From Lentibacillus kapialis (lineage in GTDB: Bacteria > Bacillota > Bacilli > Bacillales > Amphibacillaceae), in the NCBI RefSeq assembly GCF_014646635.1, contig NZ_BMNQ01000002.1, forward strand, positions 264-64,263: a DNA stretch of 64,000 bases, read 5' to 3'. The notes beneath the pieces are model-generated. The model had not been told where the DNA came from. It saw only the letters and a program-made list of their open reading frames with translations, and did no database searches. This document shows positions 49,518 to 58,137 of the stretch, in pieces. The translations under genes were made by a program, and so were the position numbers. Numbering within the stretch: position 1 is the first letter of the stretch; each line of letters begins with the position of its first letter.

Positions 49518-49563
49518 CGAAGCTTATAAGGTCATCCATAATTTATATTTTTTGATGTTAAAA
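49518..49563 (+). repeat. hairpin repeat family, copy E (right half only)
   Basis: Only the right block remains: CGAAGCTTATAAGG, TCATCCATAATTTATA and TTTGATGTTA. The hairpin is missing; the left border abuts the MITE-like element at 49315-49486. Confidence 0.75.
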
Positions 49564-49587
49564 TATAAACGATCGAAATAGGAAAAA

Positions 49588-50346
49588 TTATTCCGACCGT
49601 TTAACAGAAGTTATAAAAATTCGTTCAGTCTCTCCACTAATATTATCATTTTCCGGCAAAAAATCACTGGATATAAGATGAATATCAAATCCAGCGTCAT
49701 TTAATAAACGTTCATAAAAATCAACGGGAAAGGTACGCTGATGATGCCATTCATCAAAACGAGCATACTGACCATCATCCTCAACAAAAAACGTCAGATC
49801 ATGATACATCTCACCGGGGCGTTCCCCCTCCAGACAGAACCAAATGCTGGAGATAGTATCACGCACTTCGGCAAAAGTCTGGTTGGCCAAATTATTTTCA
49901 ACATGATTAAGCGAATGTATGTCAAATATAAATAGACCATTTGGCTTTAATGTAGCGGCAATATTTTTGAACACTGCGCGCAGCTCGTCCACTTCTGTGA
50001 CATAGTTTAGTACATCACAGTAACTGACTGCCATATCCTGGTTTTCAATACCATTTAATGTACGCAAGTCTTGCATCAGCCATTGCGCACTTATATTTTC
50101 TGCATTTGCACGCTGATCTGCAACGCTCAACATATCACTGGATATGTCCACTCCAATCATTCGATAGCCTGACTTGCCAAGCCTTGTCGTTATCTGCCCT
50201 GTTCCGCATCCCAGATCGACGATTGATTCAACTTTCTTGCCTGACAGCTGAATGATTTGTTCAGTGAATGATGCCCATTTATCATATGGCGCATCTTCCA
50301 TCAGCAGGTCATAGTAATGCGCCATCTGATGATAACTCATATTCAT
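49588..50346 (-). CDS. yqeM: class I SAM-dependent methyltransferase YqeM
   Basis: A 252-residue methyltransferase with SAM motif VDLGCGTGQITTRLGKSGYR (about 44-63). Substrate unknown. Its ATG shares a base with the rsfS stop (TAATG), so translation is coupled. Conserved position between rsfS and comE genes. Confidence 0.92.
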   Translation of the reverse strand: MNMSYHQMAHYYDLLMEDAPYDKWASFTEQIIQLSGKKVESIVDLGCGTGQITTRLGKSGYRMIGVDISSDMLSVADQRANAENISAQWLMQDLRTLNGIENQDMAVSYCDVLNYVTEVDELRAVFKNIAATLKPNGLFIFDIHSLNHVENNLANQTFAEVRDTISSIWFCLEGERPGEMYHDLTFFVEDDGQYARFDEWHHQRTFPVDFYERLLNDAGFDIHLISSDFLPENDNISGETERIFITSVKRSE

Positions 50347-50705
50347 TACCTGCTGTTCCCGGCGATTTGTAGCTCAACCTTAGTTGCATCGCCCCATAAA
50401 CGTTCCAGATTATAATAATTCCGTTCATCTTTATGGAAAATATGACAGACAACATCGTCCAAGTCCACTAAAATCCAACGCGCCTGTTCAAATCCTTCCA
50501 TTCGTTTAACATGAATATCCGCCTCATCCATCGATTCTTTGATGGCTCTTGCGATCGCCTGCACCTGACGTTCGTTGCTACCGTGACAGATCAAAAAATA
50601 ATCGGCTACTAATGAAACTTCCTGCATATCGAGGGCAACAATATCGTCGGCTCGTTTATCGTCGCAAGCCTTCGCAATTAATTGAACACGTTCTTTACTG
50701 TCCAT
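50346..50705 (-). CDS. rsfS: ribosomal silencing factor RsfS
   Basis: A 119-residue protein of the DUF143 family that binds L14 and blocks subunit joining in starvation. Core: KACDDKRADDIVALDMQEVS and DLDDVVCHIFHKDERNYYNLE. ATG 50705 follows GGAGGT; the longer frame starts inside the ribosome site. Four bases after yqeK. Confidence 0.95.
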   Translation of the reverse strand: MDSKERVQLIAKACDDKRADDIVALDMQEVSLVADYFLICHGSNERQVQAIARAIKESMDEADIHVKRMEGFEQARWILVDLDDVVCHIFHKDERNYYNLERLWGDATKVELQIAGNSR

Positions 50706-50709
50706 GAAT

Positions 50710-51282
50710 TCAATTACCTCCATTCAAATGTATCGTCAAATTATTATATGCATAAAACGTATCAGGATAGACGGCTCCGTTTTTTCCGACAAGGAACTGG
50801 ATAGTATTCCGTAAAGCCATCCATGCAGCATGGTACAAGTCCGAATTTGCTGCCGTCCTTACTTCCTCCACCCCCGGAAAAGATCTGCCGGGCTCAATAT
50901 AATCAGCAACAAACAGAATCGTTTCAAATTGACTCATTCCGGATCTTCCCGTTGTATGATACCGGATGGCATTTTTGATGGCTTCATCTGTTATCCCATG
51001 TTCCCGTTCCAAAACGATAGACGCGACAGGTCCGTGCCACAGTTCATGATGATAAAATAGTAAGTCTTGCGGTAAATCACTCTCATTAATCTCCCGTCTC
51101 ATCTTTTCTAATGGAAAATATTTAGCGTAATCATGCAAAATAGCTGCCAGTTCGACTTTATCGACCGGTTCATTGTTTTTTTCAGCTAATAACACTGCCG
51201 TCTCTGCCACTCTTAAAGTATGGTCAAACCGTGCTTGCTTTAGATGCGGTCTGATTAAATCGATTGCTTCATCTGTCTTCAT
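50710..51282 (-). CDS. yqeK: HD-domain hydrolase YqeK (symmetrical Ap4A hydrolase)
   Basis: A 190-residue HD-domain enzyme with H-x20s-HDYAKY and further His ligands in FYHHELWHGP and IRYHTTGR. The family splits diadenosine tetraphosphate. It overlaps nadD by 14 bases. Confidence 0.95.
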   Translation of the reverse strand: MKTDEAIDLIRPHLKQARFDHTLRVAETAVLLAEKNNEPVDKVELAAILHDYAKYFPLEKMRREINESDLPQDLLFYHHELWHGPVASIVLEREHGITDEAIKNAIRYHTTGRSGMSQFETILFVADYIEPGRSFPGVEEVRTAANSDLYHAAWMALRNTIQFLVGKNGAVYPDTFYAYNNLTIHLNGGN

Positions 51283-51838
51283 ATAAATGTTTCTCCTTTA
51301 AATATGCTTCCACGCCGGAGTTCACCATATATTTTATTGACTTATTTTTGAGAGCACGCTGTCTTATATCAGTTGATGAGAGTTCGATCAACGGAACATC
51401 CACTTCTAAAATTGGATAATCCGTTTTAAACGCATACCCTCTTCGCTTAACACCGACAAACATCACCAGATTAAGCAGATCGTCAATATGGTTCCAGTAC
51501 GGTAAATACTCAACCATATCGGCTCCAATGATAAAATAAAATTGAACATCCGGATTCTCATCAGTCAACGCCTTCATTGTATCAAATGTATAGGACTTGC
51601 CTAAACGATTCACCTCAATCGTGCTGATTCGGAAATGGGGATTTCCGGAAATAGCCCTTTCCACCATTTCAACGCGGGTTTCGGAGTTAACATGTGCTTT
51701 TTGTTTGTGCGGCGGTTCATAAGAGGGGATGAACCATACTTCTTCAAGATTCAGTGTCTCGCGCACTTCTTCAGCTATTATTAAATGTCCTATATGGGGA
51801 GGGTCAAACGTCCCACCCAGTATTCCAATTCGTTTCAT
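51269..51838 (-). CDS. nadD: nicotinate-nucleotide adenylyltransferase
   Basis: A 189-residue enzyme of NAD synthesis, joining ATP and nicotinate mononucleotide. Nucleotide-binding motif GGTFDPPHIGHL at residues 8-19 and ISSTDIR-like LSSTDIRQRA near the end. Start ATG follows AGGAG. Confidence 0.97.
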   Translation of the reverse strand: MKRIGILGGTFDPPHIGHLIIAEEVRETLNLEEVWFIPSYEPPHKQKAHVNSETRVEMVERAISGNPHFRISTIEVNRLGKSYTFDTMKALTDENPDVQFYFIIGADMVEYLPYWNHIDDLLNLVMFVGVKRRGYAFKTDYPILEVDVPLIELSSTDIRQRALKNKSIKYMVNSGVEAYLKEKHLYEDR

Positions 51839-51961
51839 GCACTAATTACTCCTCATATAACGGTCAGTAAATTGCCCGAAATGGCATATGACTGATCGTG
51901 AATAACTTATTCTGTTCACCTGTCATTCAGCGATAAAACATGCCGATTTATAACGCGCACT

Positions 51962-52252
51962 TTATGGAAGCTTAATCGTTTTATGTTCTTCTGATTCTTT
52001 ATAAAGAATGATGATGTTACCGATAACCTGAACAATTTCTGCTTCTGTTGCCGCAGCCAATTTTTCCGCAGCGGTATTTTTATCTTCCGGACTATTCTGC
52101 AGTATACTAACTTTCAGCAGTTCACGTTTTTCAAGAGCCTCTCTAATTTGTGTGACCATGTTATCATTGACCCCTGTTTTACCAACCTGGAAAATCGGTT
52201 TTAAATGATGGGCTTTAGATCGCAAATAGCGTTTTTGTTTACCTGTTAACAT
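51962..52252 (-). CDS. yhbY: CRM-domain RNA-binding protein YhbY
   Basis: A 96-residue CRM-fold protein (YqeI) that associates with pre-50S particles. Starts MLTGKQKRYLRSKAHHLKPI and has the GxxG-like loop VGKTGVND. Two bases after aroE. Confidence 0.95.
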   Translation of the reverse strand: MLTGKQKRYLRSKAHHLKPIFQVGKTGVNDNMVTQIREALEKRELLKVSILQNSPEDKNTAAEKLAAATEAEIVQVIGNIIILYKESEEHKTIKLP

Positions 52253-52254
52253 GT

Positions 52255-53100
52255 TTATTCTCCTTCCAGTTTATGTCTTAATTGTTCTTCCATATCATCA
52301 ACTGGCACTTTTTTTGAAGTCCAAAGTTCAAAAGCATATTGTGCCTGATATAACAGCATTGTATGCCCATAATGAATGGAGGCACCCTTTTGACTTGCCT
52401 GATATAAAAATTCAGTATTAATTGGCTGATAAACAATATCACTCACAATACTGCTTCCATGCAGCTGACTGAGTGATATGGTCATGTCATAAACGTTAGG
52501 TTTCATCCCTATGTTCGTTGTCTGGATTATTAAATCATAAGATTCCAGATTATTTTCGGCATCTTTAAGTGTCATGATCGATGTTCGGCCATTAGCACCA
52601 GCCAATTCTGCAATAGCTTCAGCGTTTGAATGTGTACGGTTAGCGATGTCTATTCGTGTGAATTTCTCTTTCAGCAATCCATAATATATCCCGCGTGCAG
52701 CACCGCCGGCACCTATCAGTAATATTTTGCTCCGTCTATTTTGAAAAATAGACGGGTAATGATGTTTCAAGCTGGTGATAAAACCAATCCAATCTGTATT
52801 GTACCCCATCCATTTCCCGTTTCTGCATACAACTGTGTTAACAGCCCCAATTGTTTGAGCATCTTCATCCAATTGATCGAGGTATTGCATGATTCGTTTT
52901 TTATATGGAACTGTCACGTTAAACCCATCGAACCGGCTATTTCTTAACCTAACGATTTCTTCTGCAAACGATTCGTCCGGATTTATCTCCTGTATGGAAT
53001 AATCACCTTCTAGCTTAGCCCTTTTTAGAAATTGCTTATGAATCCATGGAGACATCGATTGTTTAATGGGATAGCCTATAAGCCCCAATTTATATTTCAT
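52255..53100 (-). CDS. aroE: shikimate dehydrogenase
   Basis: A 281-residue NADP enzyme of aromatic amino acid synthesis. Motifs: GLIGYPIKQSMSPWIH (substrate), NVTVPYK with catalytic Lys, NTDW, and GAGGAARGIYYGL (NADP). Between yqeH and yhbY, the conserved Bacillus position. Confidence 0.97.
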   Translation of the reverse strand: MKYKLGLIGYPIKQSMSPWIHKQFLKRAKLEGDYSIQEINPDESFAEEIVRLRNSRFDGFNVTVPYKKRIMQYLDQLDEDAQTIGAVNTVVCRNGKWMGYNTDWIGFITSLKHHYPSIFQNRRSKILLIGAGGAARGIYYGLLKEKFTRIDIANRTHSNAEAIAELAGANGRTSIMTLKDAENNLESYDLIIQTTNIGMKPNVYDMTISLSQLHGSSIVSDIVYQPINTEFLYQASQKGASIHYGHTMLLYQAQYAFELWTSKKVPVDDMEEQLRHKLEGE

Positions 53101-53110
53101 AGAACCCCTC

Positions 53111-54211
53111 CTATATAAAAGAACTTCTTAATGATATCCTGACTTTTTCAGGGCTGTGAACGGCAACCGTCAGCCCTCCCTCTGGTATCGTCACCCAGCC
53201 TAATCCGGGAAAAACGATATCTGTTTTTCCCTTCTCGATGCGGAGCGTTTGGGCACTTAATTCAGGTATTTTTTCAAGCGTTTCGTAATCCGGAGGTGAT
53301 AAAAGTCCACCTCTGTGTTCGTGCAGTAAATGATCAGCATTTTTTAGTTTGGTCCTGTGAATAGACAATTGATTTGAAAAATAACACACAAATGATTGTC
53401 TTTCACCTTTAATGAAATCAAGTCTGGCAAGACCGCCAAAATAAAGTGTTTGTTGATTGTTCAATTGGTAAACCCTAGGCTTGACTTCTTTTTTAGGTGT
53501 TATAATTTTTAAGTCATTATCAGAAATATAATGTGCTATTTGATGTTGGTTAACAATTCCCGGTGTATCTATTAAAGCTGTTTCATCATCAAGCGGTATT
53601 TCGATAAACCCTAACGTTGTCCCGGGAAAATACGATGTCGTAATGACATCTTTTGTTCCGGTCGTTTGTTGAATAAGTTTATTAATAAAAGTTGATTTGC
53701 CGACATTTGTTGTCCCAACGATGTAAACATCTTGATCTTTACGCTTTGTTTCAATAACTTCTGACAAGTCAGATAGCCCATGGCCTTTCACCGACGAAAT
53801 CAGATGGACGTCCTCAAGTGCAATTCCTGCTTCTCTGCCCATAGCCTGAAGCCATTTGATCAGCTTATTGCGGTTAGTTGATTTGGGCAGTAAATCCATT
53901 TTGTTTGCCGCAAGAATTACTGGCTTGTCCCCGACAATGCGTGAAAGACCTTTAATCATCGTTCCATCCACATTAAAAATGTCAACCAAATGGACTACAA
54001 GACCTTTCTTACCCCGGATTTGGCTAACCATTGTAAGAAAGTCATCATCGGTCATGGAGACATCCTGTATATCATTATAGTGTTTTAAACGAAAACATCG
54101 TTGACAAAGAATGATATCCCGATTCAGTGTTGACTTTGGTGTGTATCCGGCTGCATCCGGGTTGGATGTCTGGATAAAGGAACCACATCCTTGACATTTT
54201 ATATCTTCCAT
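53111..54211 (-). CDS. yqeH: ribosome biogenesis GTPase YqeH
   Basis: A 366-residue circularly permuted GTPase needed for 30S assembly. N-terminal zinc finger CQGCG...CQRCF; permuted order G4 (ANKMD) before G1 (GTTNVGKST) and G3 (DTPGI). C-terminal TRAP-like RNA-binding region. Confidence 0.97.
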   Translation of the reverse strand: MEDIKCQGCGSFIQTSNPDAAGYTPKSTLNRDIILCQRCFRLKHYNDIQDVSMTDDDFLTMVSQIRGKKGLVVHLVDIFNVDGTMIKGLSRIVGDKPVILAANKMDLLPKSTNRNKLIKWLQAMGREAGIALEDVHLISSVKGHGLSDLSEVIETKRKDQDVYIVGTTNVGKSTFINKLIQQTTGTKDVITTSYFPGTTLGFIEIPLDDETALIDTPGIVNQHQIAHYISDNDLKIITPKKEVKPRVYQLNNQQTLYFGGLARLDFIKGERQSFVCYFSNQLSIHRTKLKNADHLLHEHRGGLLSPPDYETLEKIPELSAQTLRIEKGKTDIVFPGLGWVTIPEGGLTVAVHSPEKVRISLRSSFI

Positions 54212-54213
54212 TC

Positions 54214-54729
54214 TTATTCCTCCCAGCTTATCTTTCCCTTTTTTCGCATATAACTTAAGATACGCCGCTCGATTTTTCGATTAAACCGTGTGACCTTCCC
54301 ATCGGATTGAACGATTGGCACAACTAATATGGTATAGAAACCTGCCAAATTGCCCCCGAGCACATCTGTCAGAACTTGATCGCCTATGACCACAATTTCT
54401 TCTTTTTGTAATTTCATTTCTTTGGCCGCTTTTTTGAACGCCTGGCTCAAAGGTTTTCGGGCACTGAACAAAAACGGAGTGTCAAGCGGTTCGGAGAATA
54501 GCTTCACACGTTCCCACTTATTATTTGAAATAATCGTCACTTTTATATTATGATCCCTCATTTGCCGGAACCATCCGGTTATTTCAGGGGTAGCATTTGC
54601 AACATCCCAAGCAACAAGCGTGTTATCCAAATCGGTAATAATTCCCTTAATTCCTCTTTCATTTAATGCGTCAGGACGAATATCAAAAATACTTTTTACG
54701 TGTTTATTGGGTAAAAAGAGATTCAACAA
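54214..54729 (-). CDS. yqeG: YqeG family HAD phosphatase
   Basis: A 171-residue HAD-IIIA phosphatase with catalytic DLDNTLVAWD, the motif ISNN, and VVIGDQVLTDVLGGN. Related enzymes act on phosphatidylglycerophosphate; substrate here unproven. Start TTG 54729 after AGAGGTG. First gene of the yqeG-yqeH-aroE-yhbY-nadD-yqeK-rsfS-yqeM run. Confidence 0.92.
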   Translation of the reverse strand: MLNLFLPNKHVKSIFDIRPDALNERGIKGIITDLDNTLVAWDVANATPEITGWFRQMRDHNIKVTIISNNKWERVKLFSEPLDTPFLFSARKPLSQAFKKAAKEMKLQKEEIVVIGDQVLTDVLGGNLAGFYTILVVPIVQSDGKVTRFNRKIERRILSYMRKKGKISWEE

Positions 54730-54937
54730 CTGTCACACCTCTTATAATTATTTAGCAGAAAACGTATATTTGCTCATTAAGATTCAAATTTAACCATCTT
54801 GAATAAAACAATCGTATAACAAAACCTTATTATAACTCAACTCTATAGCACCTTTCCATTATAGAAAATAATAAATCCCGTAAAAAAGCATGGAAATATG
54901 CCAAGAAACGTTCGACAATTTCTTTCATTTTTCGATA

Positions 54938-55036
54938 TGTGGATAACTTTATACACAAAATCCACACTGCAATATCAACAATTTACGCCTCAATTCATGA
55001 TTTGTTCACAACTTATCTACAACTTCTTGTAGATAA
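54938..55036. promoter_or_regulatory. DnaA-box cluster upstream of sda
   Basis: Several 9-mers resemble TTATNCACA: TGTGGATAA (54938-54946, perfect, reverse), TTATACACA (54949-54957, perfect), TTGTTCACA (55002-55010, two mismatches), TTATCTACA (55013-55021) and TGTAGATAA (55028-55036, reverse); the last two form an inverted pair. In B. subtilis DnaA activates sda through such boxes when replication is disturbed. Position directly before sda supports the same role. Confidence 0.82.
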
Positions 55037-55132
55037 TGTCAATCTTGTTATACGTATTATTTCGTGATAACTTATTAACTATCAACCGACATTCAAATTG
55101 GTGGTTTTAAAGGTTAGGAGGGCTGTGTATTC

Positions 55133-55273
55133 ATGGAGTATTTGTCTGATGAGCTGCTGCTGGAATCTTATTATAAAGCAAATGAATTGAACTTAAGCCC
55201 CGACTTTATATATTTGATTGAAAAAGAAATTTACAAACGAAATTTAATGCACAAAGTAAAACTATACAATTGA
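55133..55273 (+). CDS. sda: sporulation checkpoint inhibitor Sda
   Basis: A 46-residue helical hairpin, MEYLSDELLLESYYKANELN then FIYLIEKEIYKR. Sda binds histidine kinase KinA and blocks the phosphorelay, delaying sporulation when replication is active or damaged. ATG follows TTAGGAGGG. DnaA boxes lie upstream, and a terminator follows. Confidence 0.93.
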   Translation: MEYLSDELLLESYYKANELNLSPDFIYLIEKEIYKRNLMHKVKLYN

Positions 55274-55288
55274 AAATTGCCTGTCAAG

Positions 55289-55326
55289 CCCCTGACTGAA
55301 TTCATACGGTCAGGGGTTTTTCATTT
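55289..55326 (+). terminator. terminator of sda
   Basis: CCCCTGAC / GTCAGGGG stem with an AT-rich loop, followed by TTTTTCATTTT. Confidence 0.92.
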
Positions 55327-55461
55327 TCACTGCAATCATGATTATGATAAGCTAACGTTGGTAATATTAAAATACATATAGAAACATGTAACCATTCGTT
55401 AAGCTATATTCCTCAAATTGTTATAAGCTCCATATAGATTAAGAGGAGGACAACATTCCAG

Positions 55462-57798
55462 ATGATTTATACAGTATTGATTCCATTATTGCTTGCTAGT
55501 TTTATTCCGTTTATCAGTAAATTTAAACTTAAAATACATACAGGGGTCTTTGTATTCCTGATTCCGTTGGTCATTTTCCTTTATTTTATTCAATTCATTG
55601 GTTCAGGATTCGAGCCAGTACGACATACATATAATTGGATTCCATCGCTTGGAATAAATTTTGATTTTTATCTTGACGGACTTAGTTTGCTGTTTGCCCT
55701 GTTAATCAGCGGCATCGGCACCCTGGTGGTACTATATTCTATATATTACCTTGACCGAAGCGAACCGCTTGGGCATTTTTATGTCTATTTGATGATGTTT
55801 ATGTCAGCTATGCTCGGAATCGTTTTGTCAGATAACGTATTTGTCCTGTATACATTCTGGGAACTCACATCAATTTCGTCATTTTTGCTGATTGGTTATT
55901 GGCATTTTAATGAACGTTCGAGGTATGGTGCATTAAAATCAATGATAATCACCATTTTCGGCGGATTAAGTATGTTTGGCGGTTTTGCTTTGTTATCCGT
56001 TATTACTGGTACAGCGAGCATCCAATTCATGATAGCAAATACGGATATTATTCTTGCGAGTCCATATACGCCACTTGCTCTTGGCTTTTTGCTATTGGGC
56101 GCATTCACTAAATCAGCCCAATTCCCGTTTCATATATGGCTGCCGGACGCCATGGAAGCACCAACCCCGGTCAGTGCTTATCTCCATTCAGCGACGATGG
56201 TGAAAGCAGGGCTGTATCTTGTAGCACGATTTTCACCGGTCTTTGGGGATTACGAATGGTTTTTTATAATTGTTACTATCGCAGGAATTGTCACACTTTG
56301 CTGGGGATCTTATATGGCCGTCCACCAGACAGATTTGAAAGCCATTTTAGCTTTTTCCACCATCAGTCAGCTCGGTATGATTATGGCGATGCTTGGATTC
56401 GGAACCAAAGTGGCCATCTTCGCGGCTGTCTTCCATATTTTAAACCATGCCACTTTTAAAGGCAGCCTGTTTATGGTGGCTGGAACTGTCGATCACGAAA
56501 CAGGAACCCGTGACATCCGCAAGCTGGGCGGACTATTGACATTTATGCCAATTACAGCAACACTTGCGATGTTCGGCACATTTTCGATGGCGGGAATCCC
56601 ATTGCCATTTTTAAACGGTTTTTACAGCAAGGAATTATTTTTTGAATCAACATTGCGTTTGCAGGATGACATAAGCTCAATTGCAGGTTTCCTTGTGGAT
56701 ATAATTCCGTACCTTGCCGTTTTAGGCAGTATTTTCACATTTGTTTATTCACTCTATTTTCTTTTTGGCACATTCGGCGGCACATCTCAACTTGATAAGC
56801 TGACCAAAAAACCGCACGAAGCACCTTTGGGAATGCTTATCTCACCAGGTATACTTATCTTTGGTGTTATTTTGATTGGCCTGTTCCCAAGTGCCATCAA
56901 TGGTACATTTATTGCCCATGCAGCTGAGGCTGTATATGGAGGGCCAATAGCAAAGGACATTTATTTCTGGCATGGGTGGGGGTCTCCACAATTTCAGATG
57001 TCACTTATTGTCGTGGGAATCGGCGCAGTACTGACTGCGACAAGAACGAAATGGAGCGGGCTCTATCATGTATTTCCCGGCAAATTAAGTATCAATAAAA
57101 TTTACGATACGGTCATTGAAAAATTGGATACTGTTTCAACAAAGATTACAACGTTTTATATGACCGGATCATTGCGGACTTATATGATTATTATCCTAAG
57201 CACTATTTTGGTTGTCACTGCAGGTTTTATGCTGGCAACCGGAGGCATTACGATAGATTTCAGCGATTTAGCTCCTGTCACTGCTATTGAGGTATCTGTA
57301 GCATTGATGGTAGCAGCCGCGGCCATCGGCACGATCTTTGTGAAAAAGAATCTTGCGGTTATCTTAATCGCTGGTGTTGCCGGATATGGCGTATCCTTGC
57401 TGTTTGTCATTTACAGAGCGCCGGATCTGGCCTTAACACAATTGGTGGTGGAAACTGTTTCAGTTGCTTTGTTCCTACTATGCTTTTATCATTTGCCCGA
57501 TCTTAAAAAGCGTAACGAGCCCTTAAAAACAAAAACAATTAACACTATCATATCAGTCGGCTTTGGTGCCATGGTAACGATGATCGGAATCTCCGCACAC
57601 AGCAGTGACTGGTTTGGAACTATTTCCGATTATTTCCTAAAAACCTCACACTCACTTGGGGGCGGTGACAACGTGGTCAATGTTATTCTTGTTGACATGC
57701 GCGGTCTGGATACATTATTTGAAATAACCGTACTGGGCATAGCAGCCCTTGCCATTTACACCCTCATAAAATTTAAAACAAACAGAGGAGGGAAATAA
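55462..57798 (+). CDS. mrpA: Mrp Na+/H+ antiporter subunit A
   Basis: A 778-residue membrane protein related to complex I NuoL plus C-terminal NuoJ-like (MbhD/E-like) helices. Key segments are YTFWELTSISSFLLIGYWHF (with the essential membrane Glu) and TKSAQFPFHIWLPDAMEAPT. The C-terminus ends normally at FEITVLGIAALAIYTLIKF, so MrpB is not fused. Typical length is about 800. The stop codon directly abuts the mrpC ATG, leaving no room for mrpB. First gene of the operon; ribosome site GGAGG is 12 bases from ATG. Confidence 0.95.
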   Translation: MIYTVLIPLLLASFIPFISKFKLKIHTGVFVFLIPLVIFLYFIQFIGSGFEPVRHTYNWIPSLGINFDFYLDGLSLLFALLISGIGTLVVLYSIYYLDRSEPLGHFYVYLMMFMSAMLGIVLSDNVFVLYTFWELTSISSFLLIGYWHFNERSRYGALKSMIITIFGGLSMFGGFALLSVITGTASIQFMIANTDIILASPYTPLALGFLLLGAFTKSAQFPFHIWLPDAMEAPTPVSAYLHSATMVKAGLYLVARFSPVFGDYEWFFIIVTIAGIVTLCWGSYMAVHQTDLKAILAFSTISQLGMIMAMLGFGTKVAIFAAVFHILNHATFKGSLFMVAGTVDHETGTRDIRKLGGLLTFMPITATLAMFGTFSMAGIPLPFLNGFYSKELFFESTLRLQDDISSIAGFLVDIIPYLAVLGSIFTFVYSLYFLFGTFGGTSQLDKLTKKPHEAPLGMLISPGILIFGVILIGLFPSAINGTFIAHAAEAVYGGPIAKDIYFWHGWGSPQFQMSLIVVGIGAVLTATRTKWSGLYHVFPGKLSINKIYDTVIEKLDTVSTKITTFYMTGSLRTYMIIILSTILVVTAGFMLATGGITIDFSDLAPVTAIEVSVALMVAAAAIGTIFVKKNLAVILIAGVAGYGVSLLFVIYRAPDLALTQLVVETVSVALFLLCFYHLPDLKKRNEPLKTKTINTIISVGFGAMVTMIGISAHSSDWFGTISDYFLKTSHSLGGGDNVVNVILVDMRGLDTLFEITVLGIAALAIYTLIKFKTNRGGK

Positions 57799-58137
57799 AT
57801 GGAGTTTATCATTTCAATTCTTGCAGGCGTTCTGTTCGCTACTGCCATTTATAATCTGCTGCAAAAGCAGTTTTTGCGATTAGTTATAGGATCGGTCCTT
57901 CTCTCCCACGGAGCACACTTATTTTTGTTGACAATGGGAAAGCTAAAAAGAGGTGCTCCGCCTATCTTGACTGACAATGTCAATGATTACACTGATCCAT
58001 TACCACAGGCACTGATCTTAACTTCAATTGTCATAAGCTTTGGTATCACCAGCTTACTATTGGTGCTTGCATATCGTACAGCTGAGGAGAACAACACAGA
58101 TAATATCGAGCAATTAAGGGGTAACGAAAATGAGTAA
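57799..58137 (+). CDS. mrpC: Mrp Na+/H+ antiporter subunit C
   Basis: A 112-residue NuoK-like protein with three membrane helices; LVIGSVLLSHGAHLFLLTMG and DPLPQALILTSIVISFG are typical of MrpC. Begins at the base after the mrpA stop; its ribosome site GAGGAGGG is inside mrpA. In complete operons mrpB lies in this position. Confidence 0.95.
   Translation: MEFIISILAGVLFATAIYNLLQKQFLRLVIGSVLLSHGAHLFLLTMGKLKRGAPPILTDNVNDYTDPLPQALILTSIVISFGITSLLLVLAYRTAEENNTDNIEQLRGNENE

Larger units (their letters stand above)
49124..49587. other. 464-bp spacer between yqeM and comEA
   Basis: Contains a MITE-like palindromic element (49315-49486) and a partial hairpin repeat (49518-49563). comER, which is here in B. 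subtilis, is absent. A 61-codon open frame across the elements is not believed to be a gene. Confidence 0.6.

Noticed and set aside
49396-49581. 61-codon plus-strand open frame near comEA
   Set aside because: Made of the palindromic element and a truncated repeat.
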